A stretch of 64,000 nt of DNA from Woeseia sp. (GCA_021773015.1 JAJFKW010000002.1:124001-188000); one strand, 5' to 3'. Shown: positions 8,743 through 17,890, numbered from the stretch's first letter. The notes: generated from the letters alone by a model not told the origin. Program-made: numbers and translations.

Positions 8743-9114
8743 ATGCAATTGGGGAATTTTTCTCTAAGTCTTAACGTCAAAGATCTGCAAGAATCAAAAA
8801 AATTCTACGGAGCACTCGGTTTCGTGCCGTTTCACGGCGATGAGGAGCACGGGTTCGTCATATTGAAAAATGGCGACTGCGTCCTTGGACTCTTTCAGGG
8901 TATGTTCGAGAAAAATATTCTCACGTTTAATCCGGGCTGGAATGCTAATGCTGAACAGCTCGAAACCTTCACCGATGTTCGCGACATACAGCGACAACTC
9001 AAGGGTCAGGGAGTTTCACTTGTCAGTGAGGCGGACGAGAGCACTAGTGGGCCGGCAAGCATCACAATGGTCGACCCGGACGGCAATCCAGTCTTGATAG
9101 ATCAACATGTTTGA
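8743..9114 (+). CDS. VOC-family (glyoxalase/bleomycin-resistance fold) protein
   Basis: 123 residues with the paired beta-alpha-beta-beta-beta modules of the vicinal oxygen chelate superfamily. The opening is 'FSLSLNVKDLQESKKFYGAL', with the 'GF.PF.GD' strand following, and the closing motif is 'MVDPDGNPVLIDQH', where DPDGN is typical. The superfamily covers lyases, dioxygenases and drug-binding proteins; the substrate cannot be read here. I chose ATG 8743 because AAGGAG lies seven bases upstream; 30 extra residues from an upstream frame extension carry no family features. It stands alone. Confidence 0.85.
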   Translation: MQLGNFSLSLNVKDLQESKKFYGALGFVPFHGDEEHGFVILKNGDCVLGLFQGMFEKNILTFNPGWNANAEQLETFTDVRDIQRQLKGQGVSLVSEADESTSGPASITMVDPDGNPVLIDQHV

Positions 9115-9581
9115 ATGAAGTATCAAACAGGCTATCAGATCGCATTGTTAGAGCACCCAAGGTACACAGAAAAGGGCTGGAACCGCAGCAAAATAGCGGT
9201 CGACCCTAGTTTCTTAGAATACTCCGCTCCATTAAGTTACGCACGGCACTACTCCAGGATGAAGTGGCAATAGACGAGCTCCTTTGAGCGGTCCAATCGC
9301 CATTTTCCGTAGTACCTGTTTTGCTCTCTCTCTACGTACGGCGAGTTCGCCGACACATCAGAACTTGAACAACAAAAGCGGCTTGTACTAACACCGATAA
9401 CCCATTCAATCCGCCGATGATGCTCAGTGAGATTTGACATAACAGACACACGATCTCGGCCGCCTTTGCCCGCGCGGATCGTCATCAAGTAATCATAAGA
9501 TTCTCATCAGGCAGGGTGGGGCTGGTCAAGCTAAGTTGCACTCTCGGATTAACATTTCGCCACCGAGACGAGGAATTTATT
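9115..9581. other. 467-bp gap with no supported gene
   Basis: Contains a degenerate motif copy (GCGGTCGACCCTAG near 9196) and a 79-codon open frame on the minus strand (9249-9488) without start signal or family features. The right edge carries AGGA before the PEP-CTERM gene. Confidence 0.45.
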
Positions 9582-10820
9582 TTGAGATTAGCCTACAACC
9601 GAAAAACCATCACTACTACGGTGCTTGCCGTCCTAGCATTTAGTAGCGCACTTGCCGATCCTATAGACCTCAACGGTACAGCGGCCATCGTGGATATTAC
9701 GACGGAGGACACTTATGGCCTGCGAAATGGCGCATCGATCACAGTAACGGATGGTGCCGATATCGATCAGGGTGTGCAGCCTCCGGTTTCGCTATCTAGC
9801 GGTATCTCCGCGTCCAATTCAAACGTTGTTATTACGGGCGGATCTGTGACGGGTGGCAGTAATCCGTTCTTTGTCGGCGCGCACGGTATCGTGGTCGCCG
9901 ATGGATCGACCGGGCGTGTTTCGGGTGGCCACGTAGAAGGCGGCTTAGGCAATGCGGCAGGCGGCGACGGCGTACGCGTCAATCCCGGCGGGCAATTGGA
10001 GGTAACAGGCGGCGAAATTCAAGGCGGAACTGCCAACGTGCAGTCATTCAATGGCGGAAACGGTGTCCGCGTAATTTCGGGAGGGTTTGCTACGCTAACC
10101 GGTGGCGAGATCATCGGTGGCCAGACAAATAGTAGCGGCCCGGGAGGGGCGGCAGTCCTGGTCGAATCGTCTGGTCATGTTGTTATCGACGGTGCAAATC
10201 TTACAGGCGGTAGCGCACGCAGGGGCGGTGATGCGCTGCGCGTCATCGTCGGTGGATCGGCGACGATTCGTAGCGGCGAGTTTTCGTCTGGCGATTTCGT
10301 CCCCAGCCCATTTACAGGGCCAGGTCGATCAATAAGCGCTTCGCAGGCATCGATTGATATCTTTGGCGGATCGTTTTTTGCCGATATTACTGCTAGCAAT
10401 GAGTCGGAAATCAATATTTTCGGCGGAGACTTTCTAGGCAGGGTAATTGGTCTGGGGTCGAGTCCACTTAATGACGGGAGCATTTTTAATATTCGTGGCG
10501 GAAATTTTTTCGATGCCATTGGCGGAACCACCGACACAATTATCAACATCTTCGGCTCGGGATTAGCATTTGATGGCTCTAGATTTACCGGTTTCCTGGA
10601 GGATGGCGCGCTTTTTGATGTTGCCTTTCAGCCAGTTGGAATTGATGCGATGCCCACTTTTAATTTCTTTAACATGAGCGAACCGGGCCCGACAGACCCA
10701 CCTATTTCGGTTGCCGAGCCGCCGTCGTTTTGGTTGCTTTTGCCGGCGCTCCTGCTTGTCGCGGCAGCGCGCAAGCGAAATTACCGGCCGTTGGCCAGCC
10801 GGCACCTTGTGAATGCGTAG
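9582..10820 (+). CDS. PEP-CTERM-type exported beta-helix-like protein
   Basis: 412 residues. The signal peptide (KTITTTVLAVLAFSSALA) is followed by a Gly/Asn/Val-rich body of short repeats such as 'GG.V.GG', 'VRVISGGFATLTGGEI' and 'INIFGGDFLG', typical of a right-handed parallel beta-helix. The C-terminus carries a sorting tripartite signal: Pro-rich 'SVAEPPS', a hydrophobic helix (FWLLLPALLLVAAA) and basic 'RKRNYR'. This matches PEP-CTERM proteins, which are processed by exosortase and tied to extracellular polysaccharide. I prefer TTG 9582, with AGGA nine bases upstream, because it begins at the signal peptide; a frame extension to 9516 would add 22 residues. No exosortase gene is in the window. 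Confidence 0.8.
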   Translation: MRLAYNRKTITTTVLAVLAFSSALADPIDLNGTAAIVDITTEDTYGLRNGASITVTDGADIDQGVQPPVSLSSGISASNSNVVITGGSVTGGSNPFFVGAHGIVVADGSTGRVSGGHVEGGLGNAAGGDGVRVNPGGQLEVTGGEIQGGTANVQSFNGGNGVRVISGGFATLTGGEIIGGQTNSSGPGGAAVLVESSGHVVIDGANLTGGSARRGGDALRVIVGGSATIRSGEFSSGDFVPSPFTGPGRSISASQASIDIFGGSFFADITASNESEINIFGGDFLGRVIGLGSSPLNDGSIFNIRGGNFFDAIGGTTDTIINIFGSGLAFDGSRFTGFLEDGALFDVAFQPVGIDAMPTFNFFNMSEPGPTDPPISVAEPPSFWLLLPALLLVAAARKRNYRPLASRHLVNA

Positions 10821-11364
10821 CAATAATTAGACGTTGAACCACTTTGCGGCGGGATAGGGCGTGAGACACACCTTGATCCGGCGGTGCCGTGCTAATCCCG
10901 GCGTATTTCGGGCACACGGACGCTGCACGTTCATCGTTCTATCAGTTATACAGTAAACCAATAGCATGCTTCCAATATCGTCAGTTCAATCAATATTTAC
11001 GCAATGATGTTTGGCGTCTCTATAGATGTTAGATGTCGGTGTGAAGTTATCGGGCACGTCAAGACTGCCGATTGGGATGTCGACAATATCTCGCTAGTGG
11101 GAGCTTACGTAGGTCAAGGACGATCCACATTCGCCGCAAAAATTACGGTGCGCGTGCGCTGAACAAGCCAGTCGTTTTGATTGGCTTTTTGAATACCTAA
11201 AACGGTCCAAAGGGACGATAAGCCAAGTAACGAATGGTGCGGTGCGACCGCGGCGACACATCGTGCAATGCCAATTCGCAACTTTGTACTCGCCATCATC
11301 GATTGTGTCTCAGACGTTTGCGCAAAAGCATTCGCCATCAATCATTATGATGTCCAGACTTGAC
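10821..11364. other. 544-bp gap between convergent genes
   Basis: Between the ends of the PEP-CTERM and flavoprotein genes. Short open frames (for example 11114-11341 minus) have no supporting signal. I see no tRNA, repeat or terminator on the PEP-CTERM side. Confidence 0.45.
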
Positions 11365-12552
11365 TCAGATATGAAAAAACCCCCAGTCGGGGTCCAGTCC
11401 CAGTCTAATTTGGCCAACTGCTTCGAGACGGCTTTCGCAGACGAACGCATGCTGTGTGATAACGTGGATGTCGCGAAAGTGTCGTTGAAATGATTGGTCA
11501 TTGCGAATAGCAGAAGCACCTGCAATGGAGTGGATCAAATCAACGGCTTCGGCAGAGGCCATAACAACATTGCTAGCGGCCTGTTGACAATCTGCTTTCT
11601 GTTGCATGCTCAGGAAACTCCCTCCGACTGCAATTTGCCAGACGGTATTGAATGTCTTATGCAGAAATGCTCTCGCGGCGCCAAGTTTTGCTTCGGCATG
11701 GGCGACCCGCAACTGAACCACCGACCGGTCTCGTAATGTTTTTGCTGTGTAGGCAGGCGTCTTAACGTTCGCGAGATCGATGTACGCGTCGATAGCGGCT
11801 TGTGCAATTCCGAGCGCTGAAACTGCATTGACAGCGACCGGCGGCCAAACGGTCAATCTGTGAAGTGGTCCGCTGTAAGCCGAACTTGGCGTTTCCATCG
11901 GTATGAACGGTACCGCGCGATTTTCGGGTACAAAGAGTTTTTCGACTTTGACATCGTGGCTACCTGTGCCTCGCATACCCAAAGTGTCCCAATTGTCGAT
12001 AATTTCCGCTTCATTAATCGGGAAAAGTGTTATCAAAGTTTCTGGAATTCCGCCCTCACCAAGTCGCAACTCGTCGCCATCGCAAATGTTCGCGAGTCCC
12101 AGCACCCAATTCGCGGCATGGCAGTTGCTGTTGAACGTTGTCTGACCAGTCAAATGATAGCCGCCATCTACCGGCAGCGCTTTCCTCGGTGGGTTAAATG
12201 CACCGGACATCGTTGTTTCCGCGGAGCCGAATACCTCGGCAGTTGCGTCGTCGGAAAACCATGCGCCAAACGGTTCACTTGCGTTGGCGATGGCCACGTT
12301 CCAGCCGGCGGCGCTGTCGATTCTCGCGAGTTCCTCAATGACACGAAATGCCGAGACAGGGTCAAAATCCAGCCCGCCGCGTTCTCGTGGCCGGAGCATA
12401 CGATAACAGCCGAGTCCGCGTAACGTGTCCGCCACCGGTTTCGATAGTCGTCGTTCTTTTTCGGTTGTGGGTGACTCTGATCTAATGGTCGGCTCAATCT
12501 CCCGAATCTGAGCGATCAGGTCATCTGCGGTAGTAACGGTCTGAGTATCCAT
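11365..12552 (-). CDS. acyl-CoA dehydrogenase-fold flavoprotein (possible flavin monooxygenase)
   Basis: 395 residues with the three-part acyl-CoA dehydrogenase layout: a helical N-terminal domain (residues ~10-110), a beta domain containing 'YHLTGQTTFNSNCHAANWVL', 'DTLGMRGTGSHDVKVEKLFV' (~170-230), and a C-terminal helical bundle. The 'LGMRGTGSHD' strand and the ending 'LDPDWGFFHI' suit the subgroup that includes DszC/HpaH-type two-component monooxygenases as well as dehydrogenases. No catalytic Glu of classical dehydrogenases is evident to me. ATG 12552 has AGGAC upstream. It is divergent from a GlxA-type regulator (12704), its probable controller. A terminator-like hairpin overlaps the last codons. 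Confidence 0.85.
   Translation of the reverse strand: MDTQTVTTADDLIAQIREIEPTIRSESPTTEKERRLSKPVADTLRGLGCYRMLRPRERGGLDFDPVSAFRVIEELARIDSAAGWNVAIANASEPFGAWFSDDATAEVFGSAETTMSGAFNPPRKALPVDGGYHLTGQTTFNSNCHAANWVLGLANICDGDELRLGEGGIPETLITLFPINEAEIIDNWDTLGMRGTGSHDVKVEKLFVPENRAVPFIPMETPSSAYSGPLHRLTVWPPVAVNAVSALGIAQAAIDAYIDLANVKTPAYTAKTLRDRSVVQLRVAHAEAKLGAARAFLHKTFNTVWQIAVGGSFLSMQQKADCQQAASNVVMASAEAVDLIHSIAGASAIRNDQSFQRHFRDIHVITQHAFVCESRLEAVGQIRLGLDPDWGFFHI
11374..11393 (-). terminator. terminator-like hairpin inside the 3' end of the flavoprotein gene
   Basis: Read on the minus strand, ACCCC-GACTG-GGGGT is followed directly by a run of T. It encodes the residues Asp-Pro-Asp-Trp-Gly-Phe-Phe just before the stop, so the RNA hairpin would lie within the coding region. 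Confidence 0.45.
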
Positions 12553-12703
12553 GCTAAGCGTCCTTTCTGTCGCGCGCGTTGTTTCTCCGCAGGCGTCTTT
12601 TGTGTTTGTCGCATTGTCGTGCGCGAGTCGGTTTGGCACAATGACAATATTCCGAATTATCCTGCCAACGTGGGTAAATTTCAGCGACTGATAGGAGGAG
12701 ACA

Positions 12704-13750
12704 ATGCTTGAATTCTCGTTTCCGAAGATTGGGATGCTCTCATCGATCCCGAAATCGAGAGATCGGCGGCGAGTAGTATTTGTGACCATGCCAGATGGCG
12801 ATCCGTTCGATCTTATCGGGCCGATGACCGTGCTACATGACGCGAACTGGCAACTCGAAAACTCGGGAAGGCCGGATCTCGGCTATGACTTGGAGGTCGT
12901 TACGAATAAACCCGGTACCGTTTATCAAGTTAACGGATTTCGTATGATCGTTGACAAGCCGTGCTACGACGTTCGAGGTGAGATCGATACGATTGTTTTT
13001 CAGGCGGTTGACTACGATGAAAAATATCTGAAGGATCGCCGCTTTATCGAGTGGGTAAAGGGCATTGCGCCTGGAACCCGTCGACTCGTCACTGCATGTG
13101 TTGGCACCTATGTGCTGGCCGAAGCAGGTTTGCTGGACGGTCGCCGCGCAACCACACACTGGTCGGCATGCGATAATTTTCAGCGTCGCTACCCGGATGT
13201 CCAGCTTGATGCCAATCCGATCTTCGTCAAAGACGGCAAATTCTATTCATCCGCGGGTGTTACTGCGATTCTCGATTTGATGCTCTCCCTTGTCGAGGAG
13301 GACTACGGTTCGGAACTCGCGTTGCGTGTTGCACAAAGCATGGTGATGTTCCTGCGTCGGCCGGCGAATCAAGCACAGTTCAGCACACAGCTAAATGGCA
13401 GCATATCGGACAACCAGAAAATTCGTACTGTAATGACCTACGTGGCGGAACATCCAGACCACGATCTGAGCATTGATGTTCTCGCAGCGATGGCAAAGAT
13501 GAGCCCACGAAACTTCACTCGCGTATTTGCACAGGAAGTTGGCTTGACGCCGGGCAAGTTTGTCGAGCAGTCTCGACTTGAGTCCGCGCGAGGTCGGCTA
13601 GAGCAATCGAAATTGCCGATCAATCAAGTAGCCAGTGAGTGCGGTTACGGGACGGCGGACGGCATGCGCGTCGCATTCGATCGCAATCTCGGTGTTGCGC
13701 CGAGCGAGTACCGGCGGCGCTTTACTACTTCGCAGACTGTGCAACGTTGA
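12704..13750 (+). CDS. GlxA-type AraC-family transcriptional regulator
   Basis: 348 residues. Residues ~22-190 form a DJ-1/PfpI-like (class I amidotransferase fold) domain, with the nucleophile-elbow region 'RRLVTACVGTYVLAEAGLLD' and 'GRRATTHWSACDNFQRRYPD'. Residues ~245-340 hold two AraC helix-turn-helix units ('LSIDVLAAMAKMSPRNFTRV', 'LPINQVASECGYGTADGMRV'). This fusion is typical of GlxA-like regulators of amine and small-molecule catabolism. AGGAGG lies five bases before the ATG. It is divergent from the flavoprotein gene across a ~150-bp gap, so that gene is the likely target. The effector cannot be told from sequence. Confidence 0.9.
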   Translation: MLEFSFPKIGMLSSIPKSRDRRRVVFVTMPDGDPFDLIGPMTVLHDANWQLENSGRPDLGYDLEVVTNKPGTVYQVNGFRMIVDKPCYDVRGEIDTIVFQAVDYDEKYLKDRRFIEWVKGIAPGTRRLVTACVGTYVLAEAGLLDGRRATTHWSACDNFQRRYPDVQLDANPIFVKDGKFYSSAGVTAILDLMLSLVEEDYGSELALRVAQSMVMFLRRPANQAQFSTQLNGSISDNQKIRTVMTYVAEHPDHDLSIDVLAAMAKMSPRNFTRVFAQEVGLTPGKFVEQSRLESARGRLEQSKLPINQVASECGYGTADGMRVAFDRNLGVAPSEYRRRFTTSQTVQR

Positions 13751-13949
13751 TGAATTAACCAACAAGTGCTTGAGCGTTGAGAAAAACCAAAACAAAGTTC
13801 GACAGTCGTTAGGTTTTTCAAAGAATAATTGATCGGACCCGGGTTGGCCGGAATTCGATTAGGTACCATCACGTTGTTAGATCTCTATCCCAGTAGTAGA
13901 AGTTTTGAAATGGGCGCGTGGTAGGTTGAACAAACTATGAGGGATGTGA

Positions 13950-14360
13950 ATGTCATTAACAGGCGAGTGTTTTTGTGGTGCGATCAAGTATGAGATAGAA
14001 GGCAATCTCATCGATCCGATGTCGTGCCATTGTTCTCGATGTCGAAAGGCATTCAGTTCACAGTCTTCAAACTACGCGCGAGTTCAACCGGGTGACTTTC
14101 GGTGGTTAGCTGGTGAAGATCTACTAACTTCGTACGTTGGAAAACACGGGTTTGGGCTGCTTTTCTGTGGAACCTGTGGCTCGACGCTTTGCGGCACCTT
14201 TGATGATACGGTTCATGGAGTTTCACTGGGTTGCTTGAACGAGAAACCGGAGCTGGATGATATCCACCACATCTTCGTCGACTCCAAAGCATCGTGGGAA
14301 GTCATGCCAACAGGGGTCACTGCGTTTTCCGAGGGTCGGCGTGACGACGATCGAAGATGA
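13950..14360 (+). CDS. GFA-family zinc-binding protein
   Basis: 136 residues with the full cysteine pattern of the Gfa-like fold: C7 and C9 ('GECFCGAIKYE'), C26, C28 and C31 ('SCHCSRCRK'), C73 and C76 ('FCGTCGS'). These bind two zinc ions in the family named after glutathione-dependent formaldehyde-activating enzyme; most members have unknown substrates. GAGGG lies six bases before the ATG. Degenerate dispersed motifs sit on either side (GATCGGACCC at 13831, GATCTGACCC at 14438). It stands alone. Confidence 0.88.
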   Translation: MSLTGECFCGAIKYEIEGNLIDPMSCHCSRCRKAFSSQSSNYARVQPGDFRWLAGEDLLTSYVGKHGFGLLFCGTCGSTLCGTFDDTVHGVSLGCLNEKPELDDIHHIFVDSKASWEVMPTGVTAFSEGRRDDDRR

Positions 14361-14437
14361 CGTTTTCCGACGCTTTCCAGCATGTATCGCTGCATCATTG
14401 ACCGCCCGTGGGTAGATCGAACCTGTGGGCAATCAGC

Positions 14438-14453
14438 GATCTGACCCGAGTTT
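14438..14453 (+). repeat. dispersed motif, degenerate copy
   Basis: GATCTGACCCGAGTTT in the gap after the GFA gene. A still weaker copy, GAGTCTGGCCCTTGATTT, follows near 14546. Confidence 0.4.
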
Positions 14454-14645
14454 ATAGCGACATCTATTCGTTGCCCACCTTTCCCTCGATAGCGGTCTTT
14501 CCGTCAATATTTTCAGAGCGGGCCGTTATGCAAATAGGTAATTAGGAGTCTGGCCCTTGATTTCAAGGGGTGCTTCGTTGCTACACAACTTGAACTTTTC
14601 CGTCATTTCACCGCACTAACTTTTGTAGCTGAGCACTGGCGAGGA

Positions 14646-15446
14646 ATGAACGAAGTGCGGTACGCAGCAATGAACCACCGTTACTTGGGACCGCTATTGG
14701 GCCTCATGCTTCTGTATCAACCATATCGTGCGGAAGCCTGTAGTTGTGCGCCATATTCGGACGACATAGACACTGCCGTGGCGACGGCCTTTGTACAGGC
14801 GGATGTCATCTTTCTAGGTAAGACCACTGAGCTTCGCAGCGACCCACTTCACGCTCCGGCACAGCGTGTGGTTGTATTTTCAGTAAGTGATCACTGGAAG
14901 GGCGTCACCTCTGACACAGTGCAGGTGCGAACCAATGCCGGCGAGATTGCGTGTGGTTATGACTTCAAGATACGAAAAAACTATTTAGTCTTCGCCCATT
15001 GGGACCAAAAGCATCAACACCTAACGACGACTTATTGCGACCTCACGCGTACCGAATCCAAAGCGAAGGGCGCGATGACTGCGCTAGATCGATTAAGGAA
15101 GCAAGGCAGCATTAAGTCGTGGCATGAGCTTAGCGAATCCGCATTGGTCAGCCGCGAGTTCGCACTGTTTAACGATTTCTGGGCGATCGATATACCTGGC
15201 GGCAAGTCAATACGATTCAATGAGAATGGAACTGTCGATTTTCCCCAAAACCCACAATTTCACGGTACGACATGGACCTTACAGGAGAAAATTCTAAGGA
15301 TTGCGGGCTACCGATTTACCTACGACGGGACACGCGACTGCTGGTTCTTGCCAGCCAGCGACGATTTTCCCGATATGGGGGCTTGCATCGTGCCAAGAGG
15401 TAAGGAGCCGAAACCTCGTTTTCCTAATAAGATGGATGACAACTAG
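14646..15446 (+). CDS. exported TIMP/netrin-like (CSC motif) protein
   Basis: 266 residues. A signal peptide (YLGPLLGLMLLYQPYRAEA) is followed by the mature start 'CSCAPYS', and 'FVQADVIFLGKTTEL', 'VSDHWKGV', 'VRTNAGEIACGYDFKIRKNY' and 'TTTYCDLTR' follow. An N-terminal Cys-x-Cys with this strand order is the netrin-like/TIMP N-domain pattern found in many exported bacterial proteins; the eukaryotic members inhibit metalloproteases, but bacterial roles are unknown. The C-terminal third ('TTWTLQEKILRIAGYRFTYD') is a separate strand-rich domain. The start is uncertain: GAGGA abuts ATG 14646 but is well placed for GTG 14655, and ATG 14670 begins nearest the signal peptide. The next gene starts immediately after the stop. 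Confidence 0.78.
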   Translation: MNEVRYAAMNHRYLGPLLGLMLLYQPYRAEACSCAPYSDDIDTAVATAFVQADVIFLGKTTELRSDPLHAPAQRVVVFSVSDHWKGVTSDTVQVRTNAGEIACGYDFKIRKNYLVFAHWDQKHQHLTTTYCDLTRTESKAKGAMTALDRLRKQGSIKSWHELSESALVSREFALFNDFWAIDIPGGKSIRFNENGTVDFPQNPQFHGTTWTLQEKILRIAGYRFTYDGTRDCWFLPASDDFPDMGACIVPRGKEPKPRFPNKMDDN

Positions 15447-15920
15447 ATGTACCGCACAGGACGTAGCGTCATACCATTTCCACAACTTGCAGTTTCGTTG
15501 TTGTTGGCGTTAGTTGCCGCGGCCTGCGGACCGTCAGACCATTTTCGATCTATGGATGCGAATAATGACCGATCAGTTGATCTGCAGGAATGGATGGCTT
15601 ACTACGGTCCGCACGAACATTCCTGGGACCGGTGTTCCGGCAGAGATTTCGAACCTGCCGATTGTGACGGTGACCGGGCACTGAGTTGGCCGGAGTATCA
15701 TGCCGCTCGATTCAAATCCGATTATTGCGGTGACACTCTGTGGTATCTGATGCGTTACCAGAAACCCAAGCGCGATGCCAACAACGGGCGATACGCGATT
15801 TTGCCTTCCTGCAAATTGTCGCTGCCAATAATCGCTAATTTGCCCGCACAGGCACTCGCGACTGCAGGGGGAGGACTCCCGGCCTGCGAGCCGTCCGGCG
15901 ATCCGAGCGCGGATCCGTAG
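15447..15920 (+). CDS. EF-hand-like lipoprotein
   Basis: 157 residues. The signal peptide ends in the lipobox VAAAC (cut before CGPSD). Two calcium-loop-like segments follow: 'MDANNDRSVDLQEWMAYY' and 'CDGDRALSWPEYHAARF', both with the D-x-[DN]-x-[DS]-x acidic spacing of EF-hands, and several Cys residues (CSGRDFEPADC, YCGD, PSC, PAC) that may form disulfides outside the cytoplasm. The ATG is the codon right after the upstream gene's stop, so the two are likely co-transcribed. Function unknown; calcium binding is inference from loop spacing. Confidence 0.75.
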   Translation: MYRTGRSVIPFPQLAVSLLLALVAAACGPSDHFRSMDANNDRSVDLQEWMAYYGPHEHSWDRCSGRDFEPADCDGDRALSWPEYHAARFKSDYCGDTLWYLMRYQKPKRDANNGRYAILPSCKLSLPIIANLPAQALATAGGGLPACEPSGDPSADP

Positions 15921-15960
15921 TTTGTTGCTCTTTTTCACCGTGATCGGCGAAGGTTCCTAT

Positions 15961-16410
15961 ATGCCGTCCATTAGCAAGGAAATCCTGGTATTGGAAGGCC
16001 TGATACTGTTCCTCCCTACTTATGCTGCCGTAGCGTCGTTTGTTGTTTATCCCTGGTGGGAATTTCTCGTTGGGAACGATGGATTTCAGGCTAGTTTGAT
16101 CGCGGTGCTCGTCATCGGTTTGTCGTTGCTCTCCGCCTGGCGGGTCTTCGCATGGGTAGTGACGGACGGGCCGCGCAAAGGCAAGTCGATTAGCGTCGTA
16201 TGGTGGGGACTTGCATGGAGTGCATTTGCACTAACAGCTTATTCCCTTTTGATCGAAGTGATTGATATGTTCTGGGTCCGATGTTGGCGAATGCCCGCCC
16301 ACGAGTTATGGTTGCTGGGTGGTTTTTATGTCCCACCCTTCATGCAAGCGTTGTATGAAATTCGTCGGCAGCGCAAACTTACTCTACGCCATAAACATAC
16401 CGAGCTTTGA
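15961..16410 (+). CDS. small four-helix membrane protein
   Basis: 149 residues with about four hydrophobic segments (ILVLEGLILFLPTYAAVASF, ASLIAVLVIGLSLLSAWRVF, VVWWGLAWSAFALTAYSLLI and ELWLLGGFYVPPFMQALYEI). I recognise no family. ATG 15961 has GAAGG seven bases upstream and follows the EF-hand lipoprotein by 40 bases, so it is probably the third gene of a TIMP-like/EF-hand/membrane group. Confidence 0.65.
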   Translation: MPSISKEILVLEGLILFLPTYAAVASFVVYPWWEFLVGNDGFQASLIAVLVIGLSLLSAWRVFAWVVTDGPRKGKSISVVWWGLAWSAFALTAYSLLIEVIDMFWVRCWRMPAHELWLLGGFYVPPFMQALYEIRRQRKLTLRHKHTEL

Positions 16411-16534
16411 TACAACCAACCAGCTTTTTTCTCCGCAAAATCACGAACCCGACTCTTACAACCGGCCAACAATGTCGAGAGGGTTTCGGAAAAGATGTCA
16501 CGCATCTTCTTAATGAATCACTATTGGCTTACTC

Positions 16535-17264
16535 TCAGCGTGGCGGCAGCCTTGCCGCGATTATCGTGCTGACGAGTTTGTTGTAGGTACTGGTTCCAAT
16601 CCTCGGTCCGCCGCGTTGATTGGTGTTCATGAGATGCACAATGATCGTATCAATACTCGGTATTACGGTGAGCCTCTGACCGCCTGAACCGCTGGCCGTA
16701 TAACTTCCGACCGGTAGACCGTGGTCGCCTTCTGCAGTGACCCACCACATGAGCCCATAGCCACTTTTTGTTCCGGACTGACTTGCGAGCGAGTGTACGC
16801 TGGTGCTCGTAGTCACCCAACCTGGCGGTAATATTCGCTCGTCTCCCCACATTCCGTCGTGCAAAAATAATAGTCCGAATCGCGCGAGGTCGCGTGCTGA
16901 GATTCGGAATTTGTAAGCTGGGTGCCGCGAAACGGACTCTTCGTATTGGTATCTCATATCTTGTGCGGGGTCGAAGTCCACCATGCCAATAGGTCTGGCT
17001 ATTTGACTGTGAAACGCATCGCCGATCTTTTTTCCCGTTTGAGTTGTGTAAATTGTGCCGAGCGCATTGAAATCCCAGTTGTTGTAATACCAGAACGTGC
17101 CCGGTGCGTGGCTTCCACGGCTGGGCCGGGCGGATTTCATTGAATGCAGCTGGTTCTGCGTTTATGAATGGTTGTGGCACTTCCTTCGAATTAGTCAGAT
17201 ATTCGGCATAGCTGTCGATCAACGCTACGGTGTCTGCCAGCTCGCCGTCAATGGGCAGTTGGCG
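16535..17264 (-). pseudogene. decayed serine hydrolase (class C beta-lactamase-like) remnant
   Basis: Two minus-strand frames together spell the C-terminal part of a beta-lactamase-fold serine hydrolase. The upstream part (17264 to about 17135) reads 'LPIDGELADTVALIDSYAEY' and 'PQPFINAEPAAFNE'. The downstream part in another frame reads 'RPSRGSHAPGTFWYYNNWDF', 'RISARDLARFGLLFLHDGMW', 'SGYGLMWWV' and 'GSGGQRLTVIPSID'. The frame changes near 17130-17140, and an in-frame stop (17265-17267) precedes the first part. The N-terminal half with the SxxK nucleophile is not recognisable upstream. I therefore read this as a pseudogene, though a sequencing indel could explain the frame change alone. Confidence 0.7.
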
Positions 17265-17446
17265 TCAGTCCGCGAGAGTCGCCTGACGATGCTCTGTGTG
17301 TTCTTTTTCAGTAACGGTCGAATTACGGTACCGGGCAATAGGGTCTCGATAAAAAAGTTCTCTCCAGAACGAGTTTGTCCTCCTCCGATGAGCGTAGCGT
17401 AGCAATCGGCCATTAGCAGAGACATGTAGCTGATCGTCCAGTCTTT

Positions 17447-17890
17447 CTAATCTCCCATGTGGATTTTTACATCACCTGGATAAGGCCGCCCCTTTCCGTT
17501 TTCGATCAGATCGCGAAGGCTTAGCAGGTAACAGGTCCATTTTGTGCTGAAGTACAAGAAATCATCATCCGATGCGGCATCATTTTCGTGAATTAGACCC
17601 ACCCAGACCTGATCAGCATCCTGTTTGAGGGAGAAAGTTAACTGGCAATCCTGCCACGGACCGGGTCCGCAAATGCAATTCAGGCGAACGAGTGAATTCT
17701 CTTCCAACGCGGCCACTCTGAACGACAGGGTCGCGAGATCCAAAAAGTGCAGATCGAGCACTTGCCCAATCTCGGCACTTCCGTGCGTTTTTGTAGGCCA
17801 CCATCCATCGAGCCCCTCAGGTTCATGCATGGCACGATATATTTCGCTGATGTCGCCGACAACACCAACTTGATGTTTGACTACTGCCAT
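17447..17890 (-). CDS. SRPBCC/AHSA1-like protein
   Basis: 147 residues, soluble. It shows the START/Bet v 1-like pattern of AHSA1-type proteins: an opening strand 'VVKHQVGVVGDISEIYRAMH' followed by 'GLDGWWPTKTHG', which is the usual 'l..WW....' element, and a closing 'FSTKWTCYLLSLRDLIENGK' amphipathic helix. Proteins of this fold bind hydrophobic ligands in a cavity; many are unassigned. GGGAG lies upstream of ATG 17890. It stands alone next to the serine hydrolase remnant. Confidence 0.85.
   Translation of the reverse strand: MAVVKHQVGVVGDISEIYRAMHEPEGLDGWWPTKTHGSAEIGQVLDLHFLDLATLSFRVAALEENSLVRLNCICGPGPWQDCQLTFSLKQDADQVWVGLIHENDAASDDDFLYFSTKWTCYLLSLRDLIENGKGRPYPGDVKIHMGD

Noticed and set aside
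8930-8943. TCACGTTTAATCC string resembling operator D
   Set aside because: It lies inside the VOC coding region far from the nucleoside locus and lacks the second half of the palindrome.
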